The notes: generated by a model from the sequence alone, not told the origin. Positions 27,161-36,014 are shown, counted from the stretch's first letter. The stretch is DNA of 64,000 bases from Caulifigura coniformis (GCF_007745175.1 NZ_CP036271.1:5220314-5284313), one strand, 5' to 3'. Translations and numbers: made by a program.

Positions 27161-27398
27161 ACAGTTTCTCTCGGTTCGCGAGGTCTCTGAGCGGCTTGCC
27201 GTTCGCCCGGCCGTTGTCCTAACGCACGTCGCCTCGGGAGAGCTTTTGGCTGCAAACGTGTCGACCTCCGCGACCCGTCCGCACTGGCGCATCTCCGAAC
27301 ACGACCTAGCCCGCTTTATCGAACAACGAACATACAAAGCCGTGCCACCACGTCGGCGGCGACGAGCCAAACCAGCAAACGTCAACAAACACTTCTGA
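27153..27398 (+). CDS. Excisionase-like helix-turn-helix protein
   Basis: 81 residues from a GTG start, chosen because AGGAGG lies six bases upstream and the protein then begins MPEQFLSVREVSERLAV. The pattern FLSVREVSERLAVRPAVVLTHVASGEL...HWRISEHDLARFIEQR is the MerR-like winged helix of HTH_17/excisionase proteins, with a basic tail (PPRRRRRAK). It probably binds near the att sites and controls excision; a general regulator is the alternative. Confidence 0.75.
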   Translation: MPEQFLSVREVSERLAVRPAVVLTHVASGELLAANVSTSATRPHWRISEHDLARFIEQRTYKAVPPRRRRRAKPANVNKHF

Positions 27399-27405
27399 GG
27401 TCAGA

Positions 27406-29718
27406 ATGCCTTTGCCCCTTGTGAAGGGCGTCCGCAAGGACGTTCCGCCGGACACGTCGTCTTTCGAGTCGAGACTGGCGCTGCTCGCCCCGACAGACCT
27501 CGCGACGCTGCGTGAATCCGGTCTAACAGATGCCACGATCGTGGAACACCAATTTCGCACCGTGACCCCTTATGGCGGCGCGCTGGAGATTCCCTACTTT
27601 GACAGGTTCGGGAATCGCATCGACTATTCGCGTTGGCGACCACATGTCCCGAAGCCCAACGCTGAGGGAAACATTGCGAAGTACGTTGCCAAACGCGGAT
27701 CGCAAACCCGCGTTTTCGTACCCAAGCCGTCCTCGCGATCGATGGCGGCCCCTTTCGTGTCGCTATTCGTCACCGAAGGCGAGAAAAAGGCCTGCGCTCT
27801 GGCCCAGGATGGGGCACACGTCGTTGTGTCGATACCTGGCGTTTGGAACGGCTGTAAGAAGGGCAAAGAAGAACTGATTGACGACTTGCGTGAACTCGTC
27901 TCGCCGGGCCTCCCTATCTACATCGTCTTTGACTTCGACCCCAAGCCGGAGACGCGGGCAAAGGTCGATGCGGCGAAACGCCGACTTGCTCGTGCATTCG
28001 TAGCGGCTGGCGCTGGCGCAGTGCTCTCGGTTAACCTCCCGCCTGCCAGCGATGGCGGCAAACAGGGCGTCGACGATTTCCTCGTGGACCACGGTCCCGA
28101 GGCATTTGAGCGACTGGTCGCAGACGCTACGCCAGTCGACACGTCGGAGCCCGAGCCCGATGGCAAGTCTTCGCGACGCGCCGGAAACGACTTTGTGAGG
28201 CGACTTGGTCTGGGCCCGCTCGTTGAACTTTGGCTGGACGAGAATAACGACGCATTCGCAACCGTGATGTTGGACGGTCGTCTTGAGCATTGGCAGATCG
28301 ACAAACGGAACCGGCCATTTCGTAACTGGTTGAGCCTCGCGTTCTATGACATGTACGGCGAAGTGCTGACCGCCTCGCAACTGTCGGACTACGCATCGTT
28401 GCTTTGCGGTCTCGCGATGCAACGCCGCAAGGTCTATCCCGTACACCTTCGAACCGCGGCCCACGATGGCGTGCTGTACCTCGACCTTTGCAACGCCAAC
28501 CGTGAAGTCGTCGCTGTCACCTCCGAAGGCTATTCGGTTCTCTCGGCCTGTCCTGTGAAGTTTCGACGAACGCGGGCGATGTTGGAACTTCCGAGGCCGG
28601 TGCCGACCGCCAGGTCAGTGCGAGAATTGCTGCGACCATTTCTGAACATTCGCCCCGAACAGGAACCGCTGTTGATTGCGTTTGTGACGGCCGCCATGAG
28701 GCCTGTTGGTCCCTATCCGATCCCGAAGCTACAGGGAGAGCAGGGCGTAGGAAAGACAACTCTCGCGAGAATGTTGCGAGCCTTGATCGATCCGAATGCC
28801 GCCCCGCTGAGAGTCCGCCCGCAGAGCGAACGGGACTTGATGATTATGTCCCATAACGCATGGATGCTGGGATTCGACAATCTGTCGGCGATGCTGGATT
28901 GGATGTCGGACGCCCTCTGTGTGCTGTCGACCGGCGGGGCTTTTTCGAGTCGTGAACTGTACTCGAACAATGAAGAAGTGATCTTCAAGCGGCAGTGCCC
29001 GGTATTGGTAACTTCGATCGGCGAAGTGGGAACCAACTCCGACCTCTTGGATCGCTGCTTGATCTTTGAGTTGCAGCCGATTCCGGAGGAGGAGCGTCAG
29101 ACTGACAAAAAGTTCTGGGCGAACTTTGAAGCGGTGCGCGCAGAGATTTTCGGAGCGATCTTGGACGTGATTGTCGCTGGGATGCGCCGACTCCCCGAGA
29201 TTGAACAGCGGCAGAGTCGCGACCTGTCTCGCATGGCAGACTTCTGCCAGTGGGGCGCGGCGATTGAGGAGGCGATTGGGCTTGATCCCGGCGACTTCGC
29301 CGCTGCGTATCGCGACAACCGCGAACTGGCAACAGCGACGGCCCTTGAAGGGAGTCCAATTGTCGCGCCTCTGCTGCGGATGCTGCGTGTTACGCCGCTG
29401 ATCGAGCTTTCCGCCTCTGACCTCCTCGATGAGTTGAACAGCTCTGATTCTTCGTGCCGGATGATTCCGGGCTGGCCCAAAAAGCCGCAGTTGCTAAGTG
29501 GCATTCTGAATCGGATCGCCCCCAATCTCCGGCAGATCGGTGTCACGGCAACTCCCTGCACGATCGGCTCAGGAAATGCCAAGCGCAAAGTCTGGCGCAT
29601 CGAATCTTCCCTGCCGGCAGAGCCCAAGATTGTCCCCATCCCTGCCGCGGCTGGCCCCAAGAGTGCGTTTGCGGCTCGGATGGAGGCCAAAGCGGGTCGT
29701 CTTCCCAACGCGGGCTAG
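27406..29718 (+). CDS. Phage-type replication protein: DUF3854/TOPRIM primase-like domain plus helicase ATPase
   Basis: 770 residues. The N-terminal part has a TOPRIM-like core: LFVTEGEKKACAL (Glu124), VVSIPGVWNG and IYIVFDFDPK (Asp176, Asp178), then GVDDFLVDHG, as in DUF3854 proteins. The C-terminal part is a P-loop ATPase: Walker A GEQGVGKTT at about 444-452, Walker B WMLGFDNLS at about 487-494 and a sensor segment CPVLVTSIGE. A winged-helix-like tail follows. This primase-helicase arrangement serves replication in satellites such as P4 and in many integrative elements. It should let the element replicate after excision. Confidence 0.85.
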   Translation: MPLPLVKGVRKDVPPDTSSFESRLALLAPTDLATLRESGLTDATIVEHQFRTVTPYGGALEIPYFDRFGNRIDYSRWRPHVPKPNAEGNIAKYVAKRGSQTRVFVPKPSSRSMAAPFVSLFVTEGEKKACALAQDGAHVVVSIPGVWNGCKKGKEELIDDLRELVSPGLPIYIVFDFDPKPETRAKVDAAKRRLARAFVAAGAGAVLSVNLPPASDGGKQGVDDFLVDHGPEAFERLVADATPVDTSEPEPDGKSSRRAGNDFVRRLGLGPLVELWLDENNDAFATVMLDGRLEHWQIDKRNRPFRNWLSLAFYDMYGEVLTASQLSDYASLLCGLAMQRRKVYPVHLRTAAHDGVLYLDLCNANREVVAVTSEGYSVLSACPVKFRRTRAMLELPRPVPTARSVRELLRPFLNIRPEQEPLLIAFVTAAMRPVGPYPIPKLQGEQGVGKTTLARMLRALIDPNAAPLRVRPQSERDLMIMSHNAWMLGFDNLSAMLDWMSDALCVLSTGGAFSSRELYSNNEEVIFKRQCPVLVTSIGEVGTNSDLLDRCLIFELQPIPEEERQTDKKFWANFEAVRAEIFGAILDVIVAGMRRLPEIEQRQSRDLSRMADFCQWGAAIEEAIGLDPGDFAAAYRDNRELATATALEGSPIVAPLLRMLRVTPLIELSASDLLDELNSSDSSCRMIPGWPKKPQLLSGILNRIAPNLRQIGVTATPCTIGSGNAKRKVWRIESSLPAEPKIVPIPAAAGPKSAFAARMEAKAGRLPNAG

Positions 29719-29738
29719 TCCCTTCTACGGAGATCCCA

Positions 29739-30245
29739 ATGCCTGTTTTGCCGCCTCGACAGCCGCCAACTCCTCCCCAGGTGAAGCCGGGTACCGATTG
29801 GACCCCGGTCCGTGTATTTGACACGACGCTACATCCCGAGATCCCAGACCGTTGCGACGATTGCGGCCGCAGCCTCCGATACGCCCACCGAATTCTCCGC
29901 GGCGTGCGAATTCGCCACGTAGGACGAGACTGCGCCGCACACCTGTGTTCCGATAGGAAGTACGATCCGAAGGCAGCGGAACGGCAAGCCCGCAATCGAG
30001 CGAGCAGATTGCGGACCTCCTTGCGCTCTGGGTGGAGGAAAAACAGCAACGGCAATCCGACTCGCACCATGCCAGAAGGATGGATCTCGCTTTTCGAGAA
30101 GGCAGGAATCTGGAAGGCCCGTGTGATGTTAAAAGGACAGGCCAACGCGGTGTTTCCGAGCGGCGGATACCGTGAAATCGCAGACGCCAAGAAGGCCGCG
30201 ATAGGGGCCTACGAACAATTGGTGTCGCATGATCCCCACGGCTGA
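29739..30245 (+). CDS. Small zinc-binding protein of the element
   Basis: 168 residues; ATG 29739 has GGAG six bases upstream. A Pro-rich start is followed by DRCDDCGRSLRYAHRIL and RHVGRDCAAHLC, giving CxxC plus CxxHxC, a plausible zinc site. A basic stretch (about 80-115) and a C-terminal domain ending GGYREIADAKKAAIGAYEQLV follow; the latter resembles the DNA-contacting arm found in AP2/integrase-type domains. A nucleic-acid-binding role is likely, but the function is unknown. Confidence 0.6.
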   Translation: MPVLPPRQPPTPPQVKPGTDWTPVRVFDTTLHPEIPDRCDDCGRSLRYAHRILRGVRIRHVGRDCAAHLCSDRKYDPKAAERQARNRASRLRTSLRSGWRKNSNGNPTRTMPEGWISLFEKAGIWKARVMLKGQANAVFPSGGYREIADAKKAAIGAYEQLVSHDPHG

Positions 30246-30444
30246 GCTACTGCGCCGTGTTCGCGGAATCGTCTTCCATCAGAGACAGCGTTTGACCGGC
30301 GCGGAGCGCCTTCTAGCTAACCACGGATTCGAGCTATTCGACATTGAGGCGGCGAAGCTGGAACTTGCCCTCTGGCGGAGCATCGAGAAGTCGCTGACGA
30401 AGCTGGTCCATCGCGACGGCTCCAATTCGGCGCGGTTTGGCTGA
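30229..30444 (+). CDS. Small helical protein of the element
   Basis: 71 residues, starting inside the last 17 bp of the zinc-binding gene, which supports translational coupling. The sequence is mostly amphipathic helix (LLANHGFELFDIEAAKLELAL) with no known motif. Comparative data would be needed to prove that it is made. Confidence 0.45.
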   Translation: MIPTAELLRRVRGIVFHQRQRLTGAERLLANHGFELFDIEAAKLELALWRSIEKSLTKLVHRDGSNSARFG

Positions 30445-30464
30445 ACCGGCCCTCTCCCTGCTAC

Positions 30465-30494
30465 CGTTCTGGGATTGTACCTAGTCCCGGAACG
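30465..30494 (+). promoter_or_regulatory. Inverted repeat before the membrane-protein gene
   Basis: CGTTCTGGGA (30465-30474) and TCCCGGAACG (30485-30494) pair at 9 of 10 positions with a 10-bp spacer, ending 7 bp before the ATG at 30502. Its closeness to the start codon suits an operator or a translation-blocking hairpin; no T-run supports a terminator. Confidence 0.45.
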
Positions 30495-30501
30495 ATCACC
30501 G

Positions 30502-31209
30502 ATGAACCGAGTGCCGTTGAAACAGATCGTCTTGCCGCTTGCCGCGAGTGCGGGACTGTGCTTGGCCATCGCGTACTTCTGGCCGGTGGATGGGCTGTGG
30601 CTGAACCTCGGGACTGAACTTATCGGGATTCTGGTGACGGTTTGGTATGTCGATTGGATTCTTGATCGGCACGATGAGAGCCGGTGGCGATCAACGGATC
30701 TCCTCGTCAATGAGCAGTTGAAGGTCGCACTTACCGATGTCGTGCTGGCTGTCCGACAAGGTTTGCAGGATCTGAATATCCTAGAGGACCCAGAACTCCG
30801 GGAAGACACGAATGTGCTCACGACTCTTGTCGACCAGGCAGCCGGTTACGATGTAGATCGCGTTCGAAAGCAGATTGATCGTGTGGGCAGCAAAGGAATG
30901 GAAGCACTCGGCGAGTCCGTCGACCGTGCACTTGAATCGCTCGCCCGTTTCTTCGACAGGTATAGCCATCGATTGAATCCGGAAACAAGCACGCTCGTCA
31001 TTCGACTGGAGCGGGCACTGAATGAATCTAAATTGCCGATTTCCGTTGTTAGAGAAGTTGACTTGTCCGAGGTTGAGCTGGACTCGCCGATCCGCTTTTC
31101 GCTTGAGCAAGGTGATGATTTGTGGAGAGGCGGTCTTGCGATTGCTTTGGCAGACAGCTTCTCGCTCTGTACCGAGTTGAATCGACATCGGAGTCGGGCA
31201 GCTGCGTGA
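30502..31209 (+). CDS. Two-TM membrane protein with a helical cytoplasmic domain
   Basis: 235 residues from ATG 30502; an earlier TTG at 30475 would place the start inside the inverted repeat. TM1 is about 8-25 and TM2 about 30-50 (LWLNLGTELIGILVTVWYVDWIL), then a long helical cytoplasmic part with Arg/Glu-rich segments. It has its own gap upstream and a terminator downstream, so it is a separate unit lying between the replication and packaging genes. Such positions in satellites often carry accessory cargo like exclusion or defence genes. No known defence family is recognised. Confidence 0.6.
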   Translation: MNRVPLKQIVLPLAASAGLCLAIAYFWPVDGLWLNLGTELIGILVTVWYVDWILDRHDESRWRSTDLLVNEQLKVALTDVVLAVRQGLQDLNILEDPELREDTNVLTTLVDQAAGYDVDRVRKQIDRVGSKGMEALGESVDRALESLARFFDRYSHRLNPETSTLVIRLERALNESKLPISVVREVDLSEVELDSPIRFSLEQGDDLWRGGLAIALADSFSLCTELNRHRSRAAA

Positions 31210-31481
31210 AGTGGCTTGCTCGGCCTTCTCCCCGCATCTCCTGATTTCCCGACTGAGTACCCAATAACCTTGTGTATGTAGGTGAGACTGGGTTCTTCCC
31301 CGCGCGTAAAGTATCAATCGGCGGTTGGCAGATTGTAAATAAACACAGTAAAATTGTGTTTTTTGGCAACAACATGTGTTTCGCTCCGTAGCGTTTGAAT
31401 TGTAATTCGTGGTTTACGACTTTGGCTGGCCGCGGATAGGATTACGGAACATGCGTTCAGTATTCGATTCGAGGACCAGTC
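31210..31481 (+). other. AT-richer intergenic region before the serine recombinase
   Basis: 272 bp with runs of A and T that differ from the surroundings. It contains the hairpin at 31341-31364, and GCGCGTAAA at 31302-31310 recurs at 32087-32095 just after the recombinase gene. The recombinase promoter and possibly its recombination site should lie here. Confidence 0.4.
31341..31364 (+). terminator. Intrinsic terminator-like hairpin
   Basis: AAACACA (31341-31347) and TGTGTTT (31355-31361) form a 7-bp stem with a 7-nt loop followed by TTT. It lies 131 bp after the stop of the membrane-protein gene. Confidence 0.45.
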
Positions 31482-32075
31482 ATGAAGCACGTCGCGATCT
31501 ACTGCCGTGTATCGACCAACCAACAGGACACCAAGTCGCAGGAGCCGGACTTGAAGCGTTGGGCCGACTCGCAGGACCAGCCGGTGAAATGGTACTCCGA
31601 CAAGGCCAGCGGACTGACGATGGAGCGGCCGGGCTGGCAGCAGATTGAGGCTGCGGTTCGCAAAGGCCAAGTTGCGGCTGTTGTAGTTTGGCGTGTTGAT
31701 CGCCTGGGCCGGACGGCGAAGGGGCTGACAGCATTGTTCGCTGAACTGCGCGAGCGCCGGGTGAATCTGATCTCTCTGAAAGATGGCTTGGACCTCGCCA
31801 CGCCCGCAGGACGGTTGATGGCCAATGTCCTCGCATCGGTCGCCCAGTTTGAGACTGAGACCCGAGCGGAGCGCGTGTTGGCGGGGCAGGCGATTGCGCG
31901 TAGGAAGGGGAAGCGATGGGGGGGCAGCAAGCCGGGAGTTCGCAAGCAGCTGACTGAAGTGCAGGTGCGGACGATCCGCCGCATGAAGGCAGAAGGCGAG
32001 ACGATTACAGACATCGCGAGGGCTGTAAAAATCTCCCGGCCCACGATTTATGCGGTACTCCGCAATCCGGCCTAG
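31482..32075 (+). CDS. Serine recombinase (resolvase/invertase family)
   Basis: 197 residues, the size of small resolvases. The catalytic domain opens MKHVAIYCRVSTNQQD with nucleophile Ser11; VVVWRVDRLGRTAKGL supplies the active-site Arg residues and NVLASVAQFETETRAERV leads into the E helix. The C-terminal HTH (about 150-195) reads LTEVQVRTIRRMKAEGETIT then IARAVKISRPTIYAVL. It could resolve element multimers, invert a segment or act as a second mobility function. It is a single-gene unit with a strong terminator behind it. Confidence 0.9.
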   Translation: MKHVAIYCRVSTNQQDTKSQEPDLKRWADSQDQPVKWYSDKASGLTMERPGWQQIEAAVRKGQVAAVVVWRVDRLGRTAKGLTALFAELRERRVNLISLKDGLDLATPAGRLMANVLASVAQFETETRAERVLAGQAIARRKGKRWGGSKPGVRKQLTEVQVRTIRRMKAEGETITDIARAVKISRPTIYAVLRNPA

Positions 32076-32112
32076 GTCTCCTCTCTGCGCGTAAAATGTG
32101 CCTCTGTTCTCC

Positions 32113-32136
32113 GCCGCCCGTTGAGGCGGCTTTTTT
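32113..32136 (+). terminator. Rho-independent terminator
   Basis: GCCGCC (32113-32118), loop CGTTGA, GGCGGC (32125-32130) and then TTTTTT. It ends the serine recombinase transcript and separates it from the packaging genes. Confidence 0.85.
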
Positions 32137-32220
32137 GTGTGCTTCGACCCCGGAATACAACGGGGATAGGTGGGTGATAGGGCTATTAAGTTCAAACAGT
32201 TGACCCGTAACGTCGTTCGA

Positions 32221-32631
32221 ATGACCCGGAAACGAGACATCGACGACCACCTGCCGAACCTGAAGCACAAGGACCAGACTGTGCCAGCGAAGTTCAAGCC
32301 GGGCTTCTTGTCTGCTCTGGATGGCCGGACCGATCTGGCGAAGGCGTTGAGGGCCAACTATGAGGAACTGGTCGCTGACCTTGGCGGTCCCGATGAATTA
32401 GGCCGCGTGAAGCGAGCACTCGTAGAACGTTTCGTGTGGCTGGAAGCCATCCTCCAGACCATTGAGCACGAACTTGTCTCTGGAGAAATCGATCGCAACG
32501 AAGCGCTCGGCCGGTGGGTGCAGGCCGTCAACAGCCTGAGCGGTCTCGCCAAATGCCTCGGTATTGAAAAGAAGCTCGGCAATGCACCGTGGTTGCAGCC
32601 GGCGAAGGCCACCGCGGAGGCCAAGGCATGA
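32221..32631 (+). CDS. Putative small terminase subunit
   Basis: 136 residues from ATG 32221; a GTG at 32170 would give 153. It is helical, with a central charged segment and a C-terminal helix (WVQAVNSLSGLAKCLGIEK) typical of phage terminase small subunits, including the GLAKCLGIEKK end that resembles P27-like TerS. No motif is decisive; the strongest argument is position, as its stop overlaps the start of the large terminase by ATGA. Confidence 0.6.
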   Translation: MTRKRDIDDHLPNLKHKDQTVPAKFKPGFLSALDGRTDLAKALRANYEELVADLGGPDELGRVKRALVERFVWLEAILQTIEHELVSGEIDRNEALGRWVQAVNSLSGLAKCLGIEKKLGNAPWLQPAKATAEAKA

Positions 32632-34250
32632 TCTCCGCCAAGACCTTCGAGAGATACGCCATTGATCCCTCAGCATTCCGTGATGACCTGCTGATCGATG
32701 TGTCCGGCTCCGTCCGTCGCCTCGGTAACTCGATGGACGATTGGCAAGGGGCAGACTTCGCGGCGCTCGATGCCGGTCTGGCCCGCTGTAACGGTCGGTC
32801 AGATCGTCCAGCCCGGCTCCGTGCCTATCTGGAGCGGCCCCGTGGGCACAGCAAGACGACGGACCTGGCCGTCATGGTCTGCTGGGTGTTGGCATTCTCA
32901 ACACGCCCGCTCCGTGGTTACGGATTTGCGGCCGACAAGGACCAAGCCCGGCTCCTGAAGGATGCGGTCAGCACCGTTCTCCGCCTGAATCCGTGGCTGG
33001 CGAAAATCCTGACCGTCGAGGCTGGCCGGGTCGTTGTCTCGGCCAAGTCGCATCCCGGGGCCGGAGGCTCCCTCAGCATCGAGGCCTCGGACGTGGGCTC
33101 CAGCTACGGCATCCTGCCGGACTTCGTCATCTGCGACGAATTGACCCATTGGGAAGGCGACGGCGCACTCTGGCACAGCATCATTTCCTCCGCAGCGAAG
33201 CGGGAGAACTGCCTGCTGGTCGTGATCGCCAATGCGGGATTCGTCGATTCGTGGTCATGGAGCGTCCGGGAAGCGGCCCGTACCGATGAGGCGTGGGTCT
33301 TTTCCCGGCTCGATGGACCGCGGGCCTCGTGGATGACGGAGAAAAGGCTGGAGGAGCAGCGCCGGATGCTCCCGGCCGTCGCCTTTCGCCGGCTCTGGCT
33401 CAACGAATGGAGCACCGGGGGCGGCGATGCCCTGACGCCGGAGGACATCGCGTCGGCATTCCAAAGCGATCTGCAGCCGATGACGGGTGTCGAAAAGGGG
33501 TGGACGTTTGTCGGCGGCATCGACCTTGGAGTGTCTCGCGATGCCTCAGCCGTCGTCGTTCTAGCCTCTGGGCAGCACGGCACGCCGCAACAGGGCCGTA
33601 TCCGTCTTGCGCATGCCCATCTCTGGAAGCCGACTCCCGGCAAGCGTGTCGACCTGATGGAGGTTGAGCGATACGTGAGGGCCTTGGACAGGAAGTTTGC
33701 CCTCCGCCGAATTGGCTTTGACCCGTGGCAGGCGGAGCATCTGGCCCAACGACTGGAGGCAGACGCCGGGCATCGTCGGCGCCAGCAGCATCTCCCCGCG
33801 CGAGTCGAGCCGTGGATGAAGGAGATTCCTCCCAGCGGTGCGAACCTGCGGGACATGGCGTCCTTGGTTCTGGAGTCGTTTACCGACCGGCGATTCCAAT
33901 TCTTCCCCTGCGCGCCGCTCCATGCAGACCTTCTGAAGCTCCGAGTCGAAGAACGCCCATATGGCTATCGATTGGTGTCCCCCAGAGACGGAGATGGCCA
34001 CGGCGACACGTTTTCGGCGTTTGCCCTCGCGCTGTTGATCGCCCATCAGGAGGCAGGCAAACGCAAGGTTGTGATCGGCGCTCTGGATGGACAAGGCCGT
34101 CGGCAAGGGGATTCGCGGCTGGAGCAGGAGTTTCTACGGATCGAAGCGGAGAACGTCCTGCGGCGGCAGATTGCGGCGGACAGCGGCAGTCCTGACTACG
34201 CCGGCATGCACGAATGGCGGTTGTTGATGCGGTCAGTTGGCCGGACTTAA
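32628..34250 (+). CDS. Phage terminase large subunit
   Basis: 540 residues from ATG 32628. The ATPase domain has a Walker A-like loop PRGHSKTTD (about 71-79) and Walker B FVICDELTHW (Asp170, Glu171). The nuclease domain has three acidic sites: GGIDLGVSRD (Asp299), IGFDPWQ (Asp365) and GDGHGDTFS (Asp456/Asp460). Both domains look complete. TerL cuts and pumps DNA into procapsids, yet no portal or capsid gene follows; the next gene is a small coiled protein. It either hijacks helper particles or is a relic of a larger prophage. Confidence 0.9.
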   Translation: MISAKTFERYAIDPSAFRDDLLIDVSGSVRRLGNSMDDWQGADFAALDAGLARCNGRSDRPARLRAYLERPRGHSKTTDLAVMVCWVLAFSTRPLRGYGFAADKDQARLLKDAVSTVLRLNPWLAKILTVEAGRVVVSAKSHPGAGGSLSIEASDVGSSYGILPDFVICDELTHWEGDGALWHSIISSAAKRENCLLVVIANAGFVDSWSWSVREAARTDEAWVFSRLDGPRASWMTEKRLEEQRRMLPAVAFRRLWLNEWSTGGGDALTPEDIASAFQSDLQPMTGVEKGWTFVGGIDLGVSRDASAVVVLASGQHGTPQQGRIRLAHAHLWKPTPGKRVDLMEVERYVRALDRKFALRRIGFDPWQAEHLAQRLEADAGHRRRQQHLPARVEPWMKEIPPSGANLRDMASLVLESFTDRRFQFFPCAPLHADLLKLRVEERPYGYRLVSPRDGDGHGDTFSAFALALLIAHQEAGKRKVVIGALDGQGRRQGDSRLEQEFLRIEAENVLRRQIAADSGSPDYAGMHEWRLLMRSVGRT

Positions 34251-34264
34251 CGGAGAGCAAAGAA

Positions 34265-34738
34265 ATGGTACCTGTGAAATTGTGGGAACAGCTCACGGCC
34301 GACCACGGCGAGCACGTTCAAGTCGGATCGTGGTTTCTCTTTCAGGACGGGGCGCAACTCAACGTTCAGTCGTTGCAGTACGTGGAATCGCCGTTGCCGA
34401 GTCAGCCGGAGCATTACCCCACCATCAAGAAATACCTGCAGACGCGGCTGGACCTCGCCCAGCGAGAGTTCGACCTGACGAAACAGGACATGACATTCGT
34501 GGCGGCCCAATGTGCCGACCAGGGCTGGGACCTGCCGCACGACTTCGCCGAGGCTCAGGAGCAACTGGCGGCGTTGAAGGCCATCGTCGACGAGCGGCGG
34601 GCGGCATTCGATCGACACACCGCGCCGGAGCGCAGGGCCAACGCCCAGATGCAAGTCCATCAGGATGAGGAAGAAGTGCGGCGTTACCGCAAGCAAGAAG
34701 CCGCACGTGAGGCGCTGGAAGCCCTCCAACGGCTGTAA
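34265..34738 (+). CDS. Coiled-coil protein downstream of TerL
   Basis: 157 residues. Start ATG 34265 was chosen for GGAGAG eight bases upstream; another ATG at 34214 lies inside the terminase gene. The first 50 residues look globular (VGSWFLFQDGAQLNVQSLQYVE split in two strands); residues 65-157 are a long charged helix. A packaging accessory or scaffold-like role can be imagined, but there is no family match. Confidence 0.55.
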   Translation: MVPVKLWEQLTADHGEHVQVGSWFLFQDGAQLNVQSLQYVESPLPSQPEHYPTIKKYLQTRLDLAQREFDLTKQDMTFVAAQCADQGWDLPHDFAEAQEQLAALKAIVDERRAAFDRHTAPERRANAQMQVHQDEEEVRRYRKQEAAREALEALQRL

Positions 34739-34753
34739 CCAAAGGAGACTTCG

Positions 34754-35098
34754 ATGTCACTGACCTTGGAAGAAGCGTTTGAAGCTGTTCGAGACGTCAT
34801 CGGCGCTGTCGGCGGCGGGGGCCTCATCACCAATTCGGCAGTGCCGAACCCGACCTGCTGTAGCGACCCACGCCACCTGTGCCGGAGGTGTAAGCGAGCA
34901 AGCGGAGTGGGTTCGCCGGCACGTAACGCCGGTTCCGGAGGCGGCTTTCGCATCCTGAACCAGAATCCGTTCGATCCCAACGATATCGGGGACACCGTTC
35001 CACGGTGCGCGGCGGACATGTTCGAACTGGATGACACGGGCCGGCCCGATCTGGAGTACATCGCGAACAAGCGCCGGGTGGAGTCCGCGATCGAGTAA
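34754..35098 (+). CDS. Small Cys-rich hypothetical protein
   Basis: 114 residues with AAGGAG seven bases before the ATG, a strong start. It opens with LTLEEAFEAVRDVIGAVGGG, then NPTCCSDPRHLCRRCKRASG, a cluster of four Cys and one His that could bind zinc, then a Gly-rich linker and an acidic C-terminal part. Function unknown. Confidence 0.6.
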   Translation: MSLTLEEAFEAVRDVIGAVGGGGLITNSAVPNPTCCSDPRHLCRRCKRASGVGSPARNAGSGGGFRILNQNPFDPNDIGDTVPRCAADMFELDDTGRPDLEYIANKRRVESAIE

Positions 35099-35534
35099 CG
35101 GGAGCGCCCTTGGTGGGGCGTGCGACGTTGTCGCCGGCAGCGGGAATCTTGGCTCTCCGCCTCCCGCTGCCGTTCCTATTGACTACGTGTAATCTCTTGA
35201 GGGGGCCTCTGTTTCCTCCCGCGCCGTCGACCGTGAGATACAGCGAGGCTGGTCCGAATAAGATCGGATTCGCCGGGCCGAGCAGTCCCCCGAACGAAGC
35301 CTATCTCTCCGCTTCCCTCCTGCGCCAAAGCACGGCGGCGATGAGGGGACGGGCTGGATCGTAACGCTAATACGATCGGGAAGGTGGCAGGGTCAATTCG
35401 AAGCGAGAGCCTTCGGCAAACACTGCGCAACTGGCCGGGTAAAGATAGGGACCGCGAATGTTCGCGCTGCCGAAGTTGCAGTGGGCCGATAGCGTCCGGC
35501 CAAATGGCGGGCGAGCCAGGTCGGGAGGATCGAA
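35099..35534 (+). other. 436-bp intergenic region of the element
   Basis: No convincing gene. It holds the terminator at 35136-35171 and a small inverted repeat (CGAAT/ATTCG) near 35255. The right part should contain the promoter of the 64-residue protein. Confidence 0.4.
35136..35171 (+). terminator. Hairpin terminator after the packaging genes
   Basis: GGCAGCGGGA (35136-35145) and TCCCGCTGCC (35162-35171) are a perfect 10-bp inverted repeat with a 16-nt loop, 38 bp after the stop of the Cys-rich gene. No long T-run follows. Confidence 0.55.
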
Positions 35535-35729
35535 ATGAACGACAATCTTGCCGTTTACACTTCGCTGATCGAAGCAGCCAAAGAACAACGCCCAGGAGCA
35601 ACAGACTCGCTGCGTTCGTTTTTGAAGAACGCGGCAGACAAGATGCCCCCGGGCGTACTGATTGACGTCTCAGAAATCATCCGTGACTCCAGACGGGACG
35701 AACGACGGAACGAATCGCGTCTGAACTAG
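35535..35729 (+). CDS. Small hypothetical protein of the element
   Basis: 64 residues with GGGAGG before the ATG. The sequence MNDNLAVYTSLIEAAKEQRPG...SLRSFLKNAADKMPPG looks like a folded helical protein. It converges on a minus-strand gene with a 4-bp overlap of the two ends. Function unknown. Confidence 0.5.
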   Translation: MNDNLAVYTSLIEAAKEQRPGATDSLRSFLKNAADKMPPGVLIDVSEIIRDSRRDERRNESRLN

Positions 35730-35974
35730 TTTGGATCTTCGTTCAGGACAGTCGCGAGTTCACCCCGGAGGGATTGCGACAGCGAGGCCCCGCAGATTCC
35801 GCGACCGTCGTTCTCTTCCTGCTGCGCGATAACCCGTTGAACCAGCTTCCTGATTCGGGGGTTGGTCGTGATGATTTGCAGCGCCGCGTCTACCTTCTCT
35901 TCCAGCGTCGCCGTGCCGCACATCTGGCCATACGACTCATCGAACGACTGGTCGAACCAATTCGGCTGCATCAT
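35726..35974 (-). CDS. Small minus-strand hypothetical protein of the element
   Basis: 82 residues from the ATG at 35974, preceded by AGGTAGG; a TTG at 36023-36025 would give 99 residues. The middle LEEKVDAALQIITTNPRIRKLVQRVIAQQ is a plausible helical domain. It is the only minus-strand gene in the element, and a 14-bp inverted repeat lies upstream, so it may be separately regulated, for example in the integrated state. Confidence 0.5.
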   Translation of the reverse strand: MMQPNWFDQSFDESYGQMCGTATLEEKVDAALQIITTNPRIRKLVQRVIAQQEENDGRGICGASLSQSLRGELATVLNEDPN

Positions 35975-36014
35975 GCTGCACCTACCTGTCCCTGTAATGC
36001 CAAAAGCCGCTCCT

